11,717 nucleotides of DNA from contig JAJFTX010000187.1 in NCBI GenBank assembly GCA_021372715.1, forward strand, positions 1 through 11,717, in the 5' to 3' direction. The stretch is from Methanobacterium sp. (GTDB lineage: Archaea; Methanobacteriota; Methanobacteria; Methanobacteriales; Methanobacteriaceae). Position numbers and translations under genes: made by a program. The notes beneath the pieces were generated by a model. It made no database searches. It had not been told where the DNA came from and was given only the letters and a program-made list of their open reading frames with translations. Below are positions 1 to 6,544 of the stretch, in pieces (within the stretch, counting starts at the first letter, position 1; each line of letters starts with the position of its first letter).

Positions 1-512
1 CCCGTTACTTTAACTACACCTGCTGGTTTGGTGGATACCACGGCTAGTTTTATTTCTCCCATGGGGCTGAAACTGCTTCTGGTTTCACTGAAAAATTCAT
101 CGAAAAGTCCTGAGCCCATAGTTTGTGGTTGTCTGACGCCTGTGACTATGATATCTCCTTTGGTGAAAACTCTTCCACTGAATGCTCCTTTTATATCTCC
201 TCGGATCATAATTTGTTGATCTACAGGTGCTAGAACTATTTTCTGAGCTTCTTTTACTTTGGCTCTTCTCACTGTTACTTCTTCACCGATGGATGTTCCA
301 GCGTTTTTTCTGATATATCCATCTATCCTAATTATTCCTAGTCTTATATCTGATTGGGATGATGCTACTACGGTGGCTGTATTTTTTTTGCCTTCAATTT
401 CTATTATGTCACCGTCTCGTAGACCTAATTGTTCCATACATTGTGGGTCGATTCTGGCTATTGATCTTCCTACATCTGCTTGTGAAAATGCTTCTGCTAC
501 TTTTAATTTCAT
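1..512 (-). CDS. CDC48/VAT-family AAA ATPase, N-terminal part (cut by left edge)
   Basis: About 170 N-terminal residues are present; both AAA modules lie beyond the left edge. The product should be a hexameric ATP-driven unfoldase/segregase like archaeal VAT and eukaryotic p97, working in the cytosol on protein quality control. The visible part is the substrate-recognition N domain. A double-psi beta-barrel half begins MKLKVAEAFSQADVGRSIAR and contains GLRDGDIIEI, followed by the IIRIDGYIRKNAGTSIGE motif and VTVRRA. The second sub-domain (IVLAPVDQQIMIRGDIKGAF, then GRVFTKGDIIVTG) ends with MGEIKLAVVSTKPAGVVKVT, which normally leads into the first AAA domain. The start is taken at the ATG at 512-510. 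It has no good ribosome-binding site at normal distance: a GGGGG run (540-536) sits 23 bases upstream, five bases before an in-frame ATT at 530-528, so the start may lie further upstream. The family call is firm; the exact start is not. Confidence 0.9.
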   Translation of the reverse strand, partial: MKLKVAEAFSQADVGRSIARIDPQCMEQLGLRDGDIIEIEGKKNTATVVASSQSDIRLGIIRIDGYIRKNAGTSIGEEVTVRRAKVKEAQKIVLAPVDQQIMIRGDIKGAFSGRVFTKGDIIVTGVRQPQTMGSGLFDEFFSETRSSFSPMGEIKLAVVSTKPAGVVKVT

Positions 513-678
513 TTCTACATTTTCGATAATAAATTCCCCCTTATTCGTTTTTATTTATTGATTTAATTATTTAATATGACTTTTTGGTCTAAAAAGACGT
601 TTAAAAAAATTTTAAAACTAATTATTAAACCAGTAATGTTTTAGTTAATTATGGTTACTATAACATAGTGATTCATCA

Positions 679-686
679 TATATAAA
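679..686 (-). promoter_or_regulatory. TATA box, probable promoter of the CDC48-family gene
   Basis: On the minus strand the sequence AAAAAC followed by TTTATATATG resembles an archaeal BRE plus TATA box. Transcription would start near 655-660, giving an unusually long leader of about 140 bases. A weaker TATA-like stretch (ATATTAAATA, about 568-577) would give a short leader and cannot be excluded. Confidence 0.5.
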
Positions 687-715
687 GTTTTTGCTTAGAT
701 CATTATTATAATAAT

Positions 716-731
716 AAAAAAAAGAGAAAAA
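716..731 (-). terminator. Oligo-T terminator after prephenate dehydrogenase
   Basis: Directly downstream of the tyrA stop, the minus strand reads TTTTT, CTC, then eight T residues. Runs of T in the RNA-like strand are the usual intrinsic terminator in archaea. No strong hairpin is present, and none is needed in archaea. Confidence 0.55.
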
Positions 732-735
732 TCGA

Positions 736-2040
736 TTATCTTATTTTACCACCGAAACCCACAAGTAGAGTTTGTACCTCATCAAGAGCCGATGAATTTA
801 TTACCCCAAATCTGAAAGTAATGCTTTTACTGCCTTTATCTATCTGACTACCCTGATAAACATCCATAACTTTAACATTAACCACTTCGTCGATTTTACC
901 AATAGTATGTGCTATTATCCGTGAATCTGATGATTCTGGTAATACCACTGAAACATCATAACTTTTTATAGGATAATTTCCATATTTAAACTTCTTCAGT
1001 TGTTCTTTACTTAAAATCTCAATATTGGATGCTTTCAACTTTATGGTCTTGTTATTATAACTCAATGAGATAAAATCAGGAGATAATTCCTTTAAATTAC
1101 CAACATGAACCTTTCCAGAATAAATGTGCCTTAATCCCACTTCTTTTCCTATTGAATTTTTAAGTAGATTAATCTCCTGATTCAAAGCAGATATAGCTTT
1201 ATCGGAACGTCCAAGGGCAGCTTCCAGATCATCTAAATGTTTGGCCGCTTTGCTCATCGCCTTTACAAAACCAGTTTTATCTTCACTCTTAATCATATCC
1301 GTAAGCTCTTTAAAAGTAATCAGGAATTCCTCATGGGTTTGGGGGATGTAATGATTACGGGTCTGAATAGAATAACAAAGATAAGGATTTTGAGCTGTGA
1401 TTCTGGCTATCATGTCCAGCATTAAACTATAAATGGGACTGGCGAACTTTCTTGATTCCTTCACATCCACCTGCATTTTTTCCAATGTAGAAGCTATGCT
1501 AATGTAGGTGAAATGGGTTAAACCCTGTACAATACTCATCATTTTATCATGAATCTGTGGTGATGTTTCAATTATACGTGCGTTTTCTGATTCCAAAAAT
1601 TTAATAACTTTCTGGTACCACTTACCCTTCATCAAAGGTGTTAATACTACAACTTGTCCATCCAGCGATCTAACCCTGGGACCAAACATGGGATGGGCTG
1701 GCAGAAATTCCACCCCTTCCGGCACAGTTTCCTGCATTATTCGGGCGGGTTCCTCCTTAATAGAAGTAACATCCACCAGTAATGAACCTTCTTTCAGGTA
1801 TGGTGCTATCTCCCTTATAGTATCAGGAGTAGTTTCTATAGGAACTGCAATAATAATCAGTTTTGCTGGGATTACTGCCTCCTGATTACTGTTATTATAT
1901 GTTAAACCCATTTTTTTGGCTATACTCATCCCTATTTGCTTATTTCTTCCAGTGATGGTGACATCATAACCCTTATTTTTAAGAAAATCTGCAAACCAAT
2001 TTCCCAGTCCCCGAGTACCGCCTATTACCGCTACTTGCAT
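736..2040 (-). CDS. tyrA: Prephenate dehydrogenase with extra C-terminal FDX-ACB-like domain
   Basis: 434 residues. TyrA oxidatively decarboxylates prephenate to 4-hydroxyphenylpyruvate with NAD(P)+, the committed step of tyrosine synthesis. The N-terminal Rossmann fold shows GGTRGLG (7-13). The family motif HPMFGP (116-121) carries the conserved active-site-region histidine, and a second conserved histidine lies in GLTHF (about 173-177). The helical dimerisation domain spans roughly 165-295. After a short beta-rich linker (about 300-350) comes a third part, about 356-434, that does not look like the ACT domain found on some TyrA proteins. It reads YPIKSYDVSVV, then DVYQGSQIDKGSKSITFRF, which closely matches the ferredoxin-fold anticodon-binding domain ending PheT. 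No chorismate mutase domain is visible. The start is the ATG before MQVAVIGG, which leaves almost no residues ahead of the first beta-strand. The gene lies 87 bp downstream of the small protein gene, with an oligo-T run between. Confidence 0.92.
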   Translation of the reverse strand: MQVAVIGGTRGLGNWFADFLKNKGYDVTITGRNKQIGMSIAKKMGLTYNNSNQEAVIPAKLIIIAVPIETTPDTIREIAPYLKEGSLLVDVTSIKEEPARIMQETVPEGVEFLPAHPMFGPRVRSLDGQVVVLTPLMKGKWYQKVIKFLESENARIIETSPQIHDKMMSIVQGLTHFTYISIASTLEKMQVDVKESRKFASPIYSLMLDMIARITAQNPYLCYSIQTRNHYIPQTHEEFLITFKELTDMIKSEDKTGFVKAMSKAAKHLDDLEAALGRSDKAISALNQEINLLKNSIGKEVGLRHIYSGKVHVGNLKELSPDFISLSYNNKTIKLKASNIEILSKEQLKKFKYGNYPIKSYDVSVVLPESSDSRIIAHTIGKIDEVVNVKVMDVYQGSQIDKGSKSITFRFGVINSSALDEVQTLLVGFGGKIR

Positions 2041-2081
2041 AGAAGTATCTTTAGAATGCCCGACTATTAATATTTATTATT

Positions 2082-2090
2082 AAAATATAT
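2082..2090 (-). promoter_or_regulatory. Probable TATA box of tyrA
   Basis: The minus strand reads ATATATTTT here, preceded by a G/A-rich stretch. A start about 25 bases downstream falls near 2060, leaving a leader of about 20 bases before the tyrA ATG at 2040. No clear Shine-Dalgarno sequence is seen in that leader. This is an AT-rich region, so the assignment is tentative. Confidence 0.35.
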
Positions 2091-2116
2091 CTCCTCACTT
2101 TCCGCTTGCATTTTCT

Positions 2117-2125
2117 AAAAAAAAA
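2117..2125 (-). terminator. Oligo-T terminator after the 109-residue protein gene
   Basis: Nine consecutive T residues on the minus strand lie two bases after the stop codon, within an AT-rich stretch. This suggests that transcription of the small gene ends before tyrA, which has its own possible TATA box. Confidence 0.45.
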
Positions 2126-2127
2126 TT

Positions 2128-2457
2128 TTAAATTTCCAGAGTTTTCATTCCACCCGTTTTTTGCGCTGTAGAACCATTTGACATGTCATCTACTGTTTTC
2201 AATAGCTCATTAACACTTTCATTCTGCAGTACTTCTAGAAATTTTTCAAGCTCTATTGATTGTCTTAAGAAAAGACCACGTCTTTTTATTGGAGTTCTCC
2301 TTTCATTTAATGGATTTATTTCAACCATAATTGTTTTAATATTATCTTTTTCTGGTGTTTTTATTAGAAAAGCACCATCGACTGAGGTGGGGACCCTCTG
2401 CCATGGTTCAACATTTTCTAAAGCTTCTGATATCTTCTTTTCCAATTGGTTTTCCAT
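2128..2457 (-). CDS. Small conserved-looking protein of unknown function (possible PC4-like fold)
   Basis: 109 residues, soluble, no signal peptide or membrane segment. I do not recognise the family with certainty. The order is an N-terminal acidic helix (MENQLEKKISEALENVE), then EPWQRVPT, a beta-rich middle (IKTIMVEINPLNERRTPIKRRGLFLR), an amphipathic helix (IELEKFLEVLQNESVNELLKTVDDM), and a polar tail. The middle and following helix recall the strand-loop-strand 'KKGISL' hairpin plus helix of PC4-type single-stranded-DNA-binding proteins; this is only a resemblance seen by eye. A good ribosome-binding site (GGTGA, 2468-2464) is six bases before the ATG, and a strong TATA box lies upstream, so the gene is likely real and expressed alone. 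It is transcribed away from pelA. Confidence 0.75.
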   Translation of the reverse strand: MENQLEKKISEALENVEPWQRVPTSVDGAFLIKTPEKDNIKTIMVEINPLNERRTPIKRRGLFLRQSIELEKFLEVLQNESVNELLKTVDDMSNGSTAQKTGGMKTLEI

Positions 2458-2463
2458 AATTAT

Positions 2464-2468
2464 TCACC
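2464..2468 (-). promoter_or_regulatory. Ribosome-binding site of the 109-residue protein gene
   Basis: GGTGA on the minus strand with a six-base spacer to the ATG at 2457. It fixes the start and falls at the beginning of the predicted short leader. Confidence 0.7.
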
Positions 2469-2482
2469 AATAAAACATAGTA

Positions 2483-2504
2483 ATAACTTTTATATAAAAG
2501 TTAT
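2483..2504. promoter_or_regulatory. 22-bp perfect palindrome containing the TATA box of the 109-residue protein gene
   Basis: The left half is ATAACTTTTAT and the right half is its exact reverse complement, so TTTATATAAA sits at the centre. Read on the minus strand it is a good TATA box. The start would fall about 25 bases downstream near 2467, giving a leader of about 10 bases with GGTGA at its front. Because it is symmetric it could also drive plus-strand transcription toward pelA (start near 2520), or be an operator that hides the TATA box. Confidence 0.55.
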
Positions 2505-2589
2505 GATTGTGTATTTGAGAAGAAATTTTTTTTAAAAACTACCATATTATCCGTTGAAGAAGAATAAATAAATAAATAAGATTTTAGTC

Positions 2590-2599
2590 TTATAATAAA
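2590..2599 (+). promoter_or_regulatory. Probable TATA box of pelA
   Basis: TTATAATAAA lies about 30-38 bases before the pelA ATG. The predicted transcript start is near 2618-2622, giving a nearly leaderless message. This agrees with the lack of a convincing Shine-Dalgarno sequence (only AAAGG, eight to nine bases before the ATG). Confidence 0.45.
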
Positions 2600-2627
2600 C
2601 TAGAGAAAATACAAAAGGCATAATATC

Positions 2628-3692
2628 ATGCGTATCGTCCATCAAGATAATAAAAAAGGAATCGTGGAGTTATTACCAGAAACCCTGGATGATCTATGGC
2701 ACCTATCCCACTTGATAGAACCGGGAGATCTTCTTTCTGCAAGAACCACCAGACGTATCCAGGATACCACCGGAGAACGCCTGCGTAGTGATCGGGGGAT
2801 TAAAAAAACATTTTTCATGGGCATACGCGTGGAAAATATTAAATTTCATAAATATACAGGAAAATTAAGAGCCACTGGTGTTATTGAAAAAGGTCCGGAG
2901 GATCTGGTGCCCTTAGGCTCGCATCACACCCTAGATCTGAAACTGAAAAATCCTGTAAAAATTCAAAAGGAAAAATGGTCCCGCTGGCATCGGAAAAGAA
3001 TTAAGTATTCTGTTAAAGCCTCTAAAATACCTCGAGCCCTGGTAGTAGTTATAGAGGATGATATGGCTGATATTGGGATACTACGCCAATATGGTGTGGA
3101 ATATTATGGTCCTATAATTGGTGGGATTTCTGGAAAAAGAATGATACAAAAAAACAGAGATCAGATCATTAAAAAATTCTATGATGACATAGCTCGAACC
3201 ATAACTAACTTTGAAGAGATTGAAGGAATAGTGATCGCCGGACCAGGATTTGGAAAAAACGATTTTTATCAATATATGGAACAGAAATATCCAGAAATAT
3301 CTAAAATAAGCATATTAGAAAGTACAGGGGCTGGTGGCAGAGCAGGAATCCACGAAGTACTTCAGAAAGGAATAATGGAGGATATGGCAACTGAGGGACG
3401 AATTGCCCAGGAAATGAAAGCTGTAGCTGATATTCTCCAGGAAATAGGAAAATCATCGAATCTAGTTACTTATGGAAAAAGAGAAGTAGAAACAGCTGCA
3501 CAGGCCGGAGCTGTAAAATTATTACTGGTAATTGATAAATTAGTTCGAGAAGAAGATGTAGAGAAGATAATGAATACCACCGAGAATTTAGGTGGTAAAG
3601 TCATGGTTATCAGCAGTGAACATGACGGTGGAAAGCAATTATCAGCCTTGGGCGGTATGGCAGGACTATTAAGATATGGATTAGGAAAATGA
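2628..3692 (+). CDS. pelA: Pelota/Dom34 ribosome-rescue factor
   Basis: 354 residues, the usual length for archaeal Pelota. With aEF1A (or ABCE1) it recognises stalled ribosomes with an empty or blocked A site and promotes subunit dissociation (no-go and non-stop decay). Three domains are visible. An Sm-like N domain (about 1-130) starts MRIVHQDNKKGIVELLPETL and includes EPGDLLSARTTR. The central eRF1-like domain (about 135-265) contains ALVVVIEDDMADIGIL and GIVIAGPGFGKNDFYQY and lacks the GGQ hydrolysis motif of true release factors, as expected for Pelota. The C-terminal domain (about 270-352) contains KREVETAAQAGAVKLLLV and ends with SSEHDGGKQLSALGGMAGLL. The first ATG begins exactly at the family N-terminus. 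The gene is divergent from the small protein gene at 2128-2457. The membrane protein gene 93 bp downstream is on the same strand and might be co-transcribed. Confidence 0.96.
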   Translation: MRIVHQDNKKGIVELLPETLDDLWHLSHLIEPGDLLSARTTRRIQDTTGERLRSDRGIKKTFFMGIRVENIKFHKYTGKLRATGVIEKGPEDLVPLGSHHTLDLKLKNPVKIQKEKWSRWHRKRIKYSVKASKIPRALVVVIEDDMADIGILRQYGVEYYGPIIGGISGKRMIQKNRDQIIKKFYDDIARTITNFEEIEGIVIAGPGFGKNDFYQYMEQKYPEISKISILESTGAGGRAGIHEVLQKGIMEDMATEGRIAQEMKAVADILQEIGKSSNLVTYGKREVETAAQAGAVKLLLVIDKLVREEDVEKIMNTTENLGGKVMVISSEHDGGKQLSALGGMAGLLRYGLGK

Positions 3693-3783
3693 GGGCTAGA
3701 TAAAATTTAATGAATGTGAGAATTCAATGATTTAACCTATTAAAAAAAATGATTTCTCAAGATTTCAAGGTATTACGGACCAT

Positions 3784-3789
3784 AGGTGA
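3784..3789 (+). promoter_or_regulatory. Shine-Dalgarno site overlapping the annotated GTG start
   Basis: AGGTGA covers the GTG at 3786 and is five bases before an in-frame TTG at 3795-3797. A GTG inside its own binding site cannot use it, so translation more likely starts at TTG 3795. Confidence 0.6.
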
Positions 3790-4697
3790 AAAAATTGGAC
3801 CAACTAATTAGTTTATTACTTGTTTTTATCCTTTCAGTAATTTTAACCCTTTTATTTAAGTTTCTCATCGAAAAACGGGGTGGAAATCTATATACATCCA
3901 TTAGAGGGGGAACTCCCCGTGCTGTAGGCCTTGCTCCTTTCCTGGTTCTATTATTATTTTTTCCACCTCCCGGTAATTATCTCATTGCAATAATAGGTGT
4001 ATTTTCATTTATTGATGATTTAATTGGAAGGAAAAAAATTAAATCCCTGCCCTTTGAACTGGGACAATTTTCCAGGGGTATTGGTATGCTTCTGGTCATT
4101 TTCGTAGGTTATTTCTATTTTGGTCCTGTCTCTATTCTCATAGCCCTGATGATTCAACCCCTTAATATTGCAGACATGCAGCCGGGGACTGCATCCTCCA
4201 CTATTATTATTATGACATTTTTAATGGCGTTATTTTTCTATTTAGCTACGAGTAATCCTTATTCTACTGCTTTAATTGTTTTAGCCACAGTTTTAGGATA
4301 TGCACCACTGGACTATCATGGAAAAATCATGATGGGTGAAGTGGGAAATCATTCATTTGGAGTTGCTCTGGGAGTTTTATATACTTATATGGGAATTTAT
4401 ATTACTAATTTCCACAACTGGGGCACTTTTGGGTTGTTTATTGTTGTGTTGATCCTATTATTGTTAACATCCATTTTAATAGCAACTTTAAGGAGAAAAA
4501 ATCTTAAAAAGTACCTGGAAGAAGAATTAAAAATTATTGATCCTCATTATGGGGATTTAATAATGGATGTTTTAACTGGTGGGGGTTTAGGTGACCTAAT
4601 CAGGAAATTAACCTTAAAAAAGAGAAAAATAATAATAAAAAATAAAATTGGGGAATATCTAGGATTTAGAAGGTTATTATATAACCCATATGCTTAA
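3786..4697 (+). CDS. MraY/WecA-superfamily (GT4-like) phosphosugar-transferase-related membrane protein
   Basis: 303 residues from GTG 3786, or 300 from the better supported TTG 3795. About eight membrane segments are seen (approximately 7-28, 46-61, 64-80, 98-120, 137-154, 160-176, 190-207, 214-235), followed by a basic cytosolic tail of about 65 residues. The superfamily moves a sugar-phosphate from a UDP-sugar to a polyprenyl phosphate on the inner membrane face, starting cell-wall or glycan assembly. Family signatures are GGTPRAVGL (41-49, cf. the conserved GTP-x-GG loop) and FIDDLIGRK (75-83, with the metal-binding Asp pair 77-78). The later motifs are degenerate: PLNIADMQPG (125-134) where active enzymes have N-x-x-N-x-x-D-G, and GEVGNHSFG (184-192) where they have GDxGS. 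It may be an altered transferase or a non-catalytic relative. The substrate is unknown. It converges on the ABC genes to the right. Confidence 0.8.
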   Translation: MKKLDQLISLLLVFILSVILTLLFKFLIEKRGGNLYTSIRGGTPRAVGLAPFLVLLLFFPPPGNYLIAIIGVFSFIDDLIGRKKIKSLPFELGQFSRGIGMLLVIFVGYFYFGPVSILIALMIQPLNIADMQPGTASSTIIIMTFLMALFFYLATSNPYSTALIVLATVLGYAPLDYHGKIMMGEVGNHSFGVALGVLYTYMGIYITNFHNWGTFGLFIVVLILLLLTSILIATLRRKNLKKYLEEELKIIDPHYGDLIMDVLTGGGLGDLIRKLTLKKRKIIIKNKIGEYLGFRRLLYNPYA

Positions 4698-4727
4698 TTA
4701 TTAAATAAACAAACATATTTATGGGTT
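4683..4727. terminator. Possible two-way terminator between convergent genes
   Basis: AACCCATA (4683-4690) and TATGGGTT (4720-4727) are exact reverse complements separated by 29 bases of AT-rich sequence. They span the ends of the MraY-like gene and the ABC gene at 4732. T-rich sequence follows in both directions. The stem is short and the loop long, so this is weak. Confidence 0.25.
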
Positions 4728-4731
4728 TGAT

Positions 4732-5415
4732 CTATGTTTCCTTTTCTTTTACTTTACCATCAAGCACGTATACTGTTCGATCAGCCTGTGCTCCCACATC
4801 AGGTTCGTGAGTTACCATTACTAATGTTACATTTTCCTTTTCGTGTAGGTCTTTCAGTAGATCCAAGATCATCTGGGTGGTTTTGGAATCTAAAGCCCCT
4901 GTGGGTTCATCTGCTAGTATTATACTTGGATGATTAACTAATGCCCTAGCAATGGCCACTCTTTGCCTTTCACCGCCAGATAATCGAGTAGGGTTCTGTT
5001 TTACTAAATCTGATAGATTAGGGAAGTTCATTAATTGTAAAATTTCCATTGCTCTCTTATCCATTTCTTTGGTAGTGGCTTTAGTTCTAAGCATAGGAAT
5101 CTCTACATTCTCTAGGACACTGAGGTTGGGGATCAGGTTGTGTAATTGGAAGACAAATCCTATTTGCTGGGACCGGAATTTATCTAGACGTTTAGTTGTC
5201 ATCAGATCAATGCCAGCTACTTCAATGGTTCCTTCATCTGCTCTATCAAACGCTCCGATCATATTTAGAAGTGTTGATTTACCGGACCCAGATGGCCCCA
5301 TGATGGATACAAATTCGCCTTTTTTTATTTCCAGATCTACTCCTCTTAATGCCCGTACTCTGCCTTTATCAAAACTCTTCTTCAATCCGTGAATTTCAAT
5401 GATGTTTTTACTCAT
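4732..5415 (-). CDS. ABC transporter ATP-binding protein, MacB/LolD type
   Basis: 227 residues, the normal length for the LolD/SalX/MacB ATPase family. It powers the adjacent FtsX-like permease in the cytoplasmic membrane. Visible motifs are Walker A GPSGSGKST (40-48), Q-loop Gln90, the family-typical FQLHNLIPNLSVLENVEIP (89-107), signature LSGGERQRVAIARAL (145-159), Walker B IILADE (165-170), D-loop ALD and switch His203 (VTHE). All catalytic residues are present. Its ATG overlaps the last 8 bases of the permease gene, and a strong GGAGG (5429-5425) nine bases upstream lies inside that gene, so the two are translationally coupled. In archaea such pairs export peptides or act on envelope components. 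The substrate cannot be told here. Confidence 0.95.
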   Translation of the reverse strand: MSKNIIEIHGLKKSFDKGRVRALRGVDLEIKKGEFVSIMGPSGSGKSTLLNMIGAFDRADEGTIEVAGIDLMTTKRLDKFRSQQIGFVFQLHNLIPNLSVLENVEIPMLRTKATTKEMDKRAMEILQLMNFPNLSDLVKQNPTRLSGGERQRVAIARALVNHPSIILADEPTGALDSKTTQMILDLLKDLHEKENVTLVMVTHEPDVGAQADRTVYVLDGKVKEKET

Positions 5416-6544
5416 AGCGCAACGCCTCCGTAGGTGGTAATCGTGACGCTCTGTATGCGGGGTATATTCCTCCCAAAATACCTACAACTAATGCTATGAC
5501 TAATGCTCTTACTACTATGTTTGTTGTAAATACTGGCTTTATGACGGATCCTGTAGTTGAGAAGAAGGCTAATAATCCCTCAGAACCTATATAACCTAAT
5601 AATATTCCCACTACACCCGCTACTAGAGTTAATATAATGGATTCACCGAGGATCATTATTAAAATATCACTGCTCTTCCATCCCACTGCTTTTAATACAC
5701 CTATTTCACGTGTTCTTTCAAATACTGACATTATCATAACGTTTATGATTCCTATTCCACCGATTACAATGGCTAATACTGATATCGCTGCTGATGCAGT
5801 GTTAATACCACTCATACTTTTATCCATGAGGCTTGCTTCTTGAGTAGCAGTGGTTGTGGTCAGTTGATTGGGATAGGCGTTTGTTATATTATTGGCTACA
5901 TTAGTGGCATTGGCTCCTGTATCAATTTTAACCGCAACAATGGTGATTTTACCTTGAGCATTGGTTAGGTTTTGCAAAGTAGTTAAAGAAACAAATGCCA
6001 AACTATCGGTGACTATGTTACCACTCTGATATATTCCAACCACGGTAAATTCCTTGCCAAATAAGGTTATGGTACTTCCAACAGTTTTATTTATTACCGG
6101 TGCAATGGTTTTTCCTATGATAACCTGATTCGAGCCATCAGCGAAGTTCGTACCGTTAGTAATTGCTATACCTTCTAAATTAATCTGGCTACTGTTGATT
6201 CCGTTAACTTCCAGACCATTAACTGTTCCTGCTGCTGGTGTGATTCCTCTTAGAATTCCCGCAGTAGAATTTACTCCACTAATATTCAATATATTGGTCA
6301 CGTAGTTTTCTGCAAGTGTCCCCCCAGTAGCTGAAAATGCATTTGAGCCAGTTGCAGTTACGGTTATTTCAGCGGTTCCGTTGCTGAGCGTGGTTTGGGT
6401 TGAAGCAGTAAGACCATCTGTAATCATACCCAAAGCAACTATGGTAGCGATCCCAATTGAAATCCCTAAAATCGCAAGAACCGCTCTTGTTCTATTCCTA
6501 AATGGATTTTTTACTATTAATGACAAAAAAGACAATTTTCCCAC
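5408..6544 (-). CDS. ABC transporter permease, MacB/FtsX type
   Basis: 378 residues. It has the MacB layout: one N-terminal membrane helix (about 20-42, AVLAILGISIGIATIVALGM), a large outside domain (about 43-245), then three helices (about 252-272, 293-325, 345-365). The conserved cytosolic coupling stretch FERTREIGVLKAVGWK (275-290) and the terminal YPAYRASRLPPTEALRYE are typical. The outside domain is Asn/Thr-rich, with nine N-x-S/T sequons. The reading frame begins at GTG 6544, but that GTG is embedded in the ribosome-binding site AAGGTGGG; the in-frame TTG at 6535-6533 is better placed and still keeps the first helix. The gene has its own promoter, separate from the ABC-2 exporter 176 bp upstream, and is coupled to the ATPase gene downstream. 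Confidence 0.92.
   Translation of the reverse strand: MGKLSFLSLIVKNPFRNRTRAVLAILGISIGIATIVALGMITDGLTASTQTTLSNGTAEITVTATGSNAFSATGGTLAENYVTNILNISGVNSTAGILRGITPAAGTVNGLEVNGINSSQINLEGIAITNGTNFADGSNQVIIGKTIAPVINKTVGSTITLFGKEFTVVGIYQSGNIVTDSLAFVSLTTLQNLTNAQGKITIVAVKIDTGANATNVANNITNAYPNQLTTTTATQEASLMDKSMSGINTASAAISVLAIVIGGIGIINVMIMSVFERTREIGVLKAVGWKSSDILIMILGESIILTLVAGVVGILLGYIGSEGLLAFFSTTGSVIKPVFTTNIVVRALVIALVVGILGGIYPAYRASRLPPTEALRYE

Noticed and set aside
259..561. 100-codon plus-strand frame at the left end
   Set aside because: The opposite strand encodes the CDC48 N-domain continuously; this frame is its shadow.
2183..2473. 96-codon plus-strand frame opposite the small 109-residue gene
   Set aside because: The minus-strand gene has a good TATA box, GGTGA site and a balanced soluble composition. 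The plus-strand frame is Ser/Phe-rich shadow sequence without a binding site.
2563..2578. Four tandem AATA units upstream of pelA
   Set aside because: A short simple repeat in AT-rich spacer; too few units to suggest phase variation.
3717..3759. TGAGAA / TTCTCA arms in the spacer after pelA
   Set aside because: Six-base arms 31 bases apart with no T-run after them; not convincing as a terminator.
4952..5392. 146-codon open frame on the plus strand inside the ABC ATPase gene
   Set aside because: It is the complement of conserved Walker/signature coding sequence and resembles no protein family.
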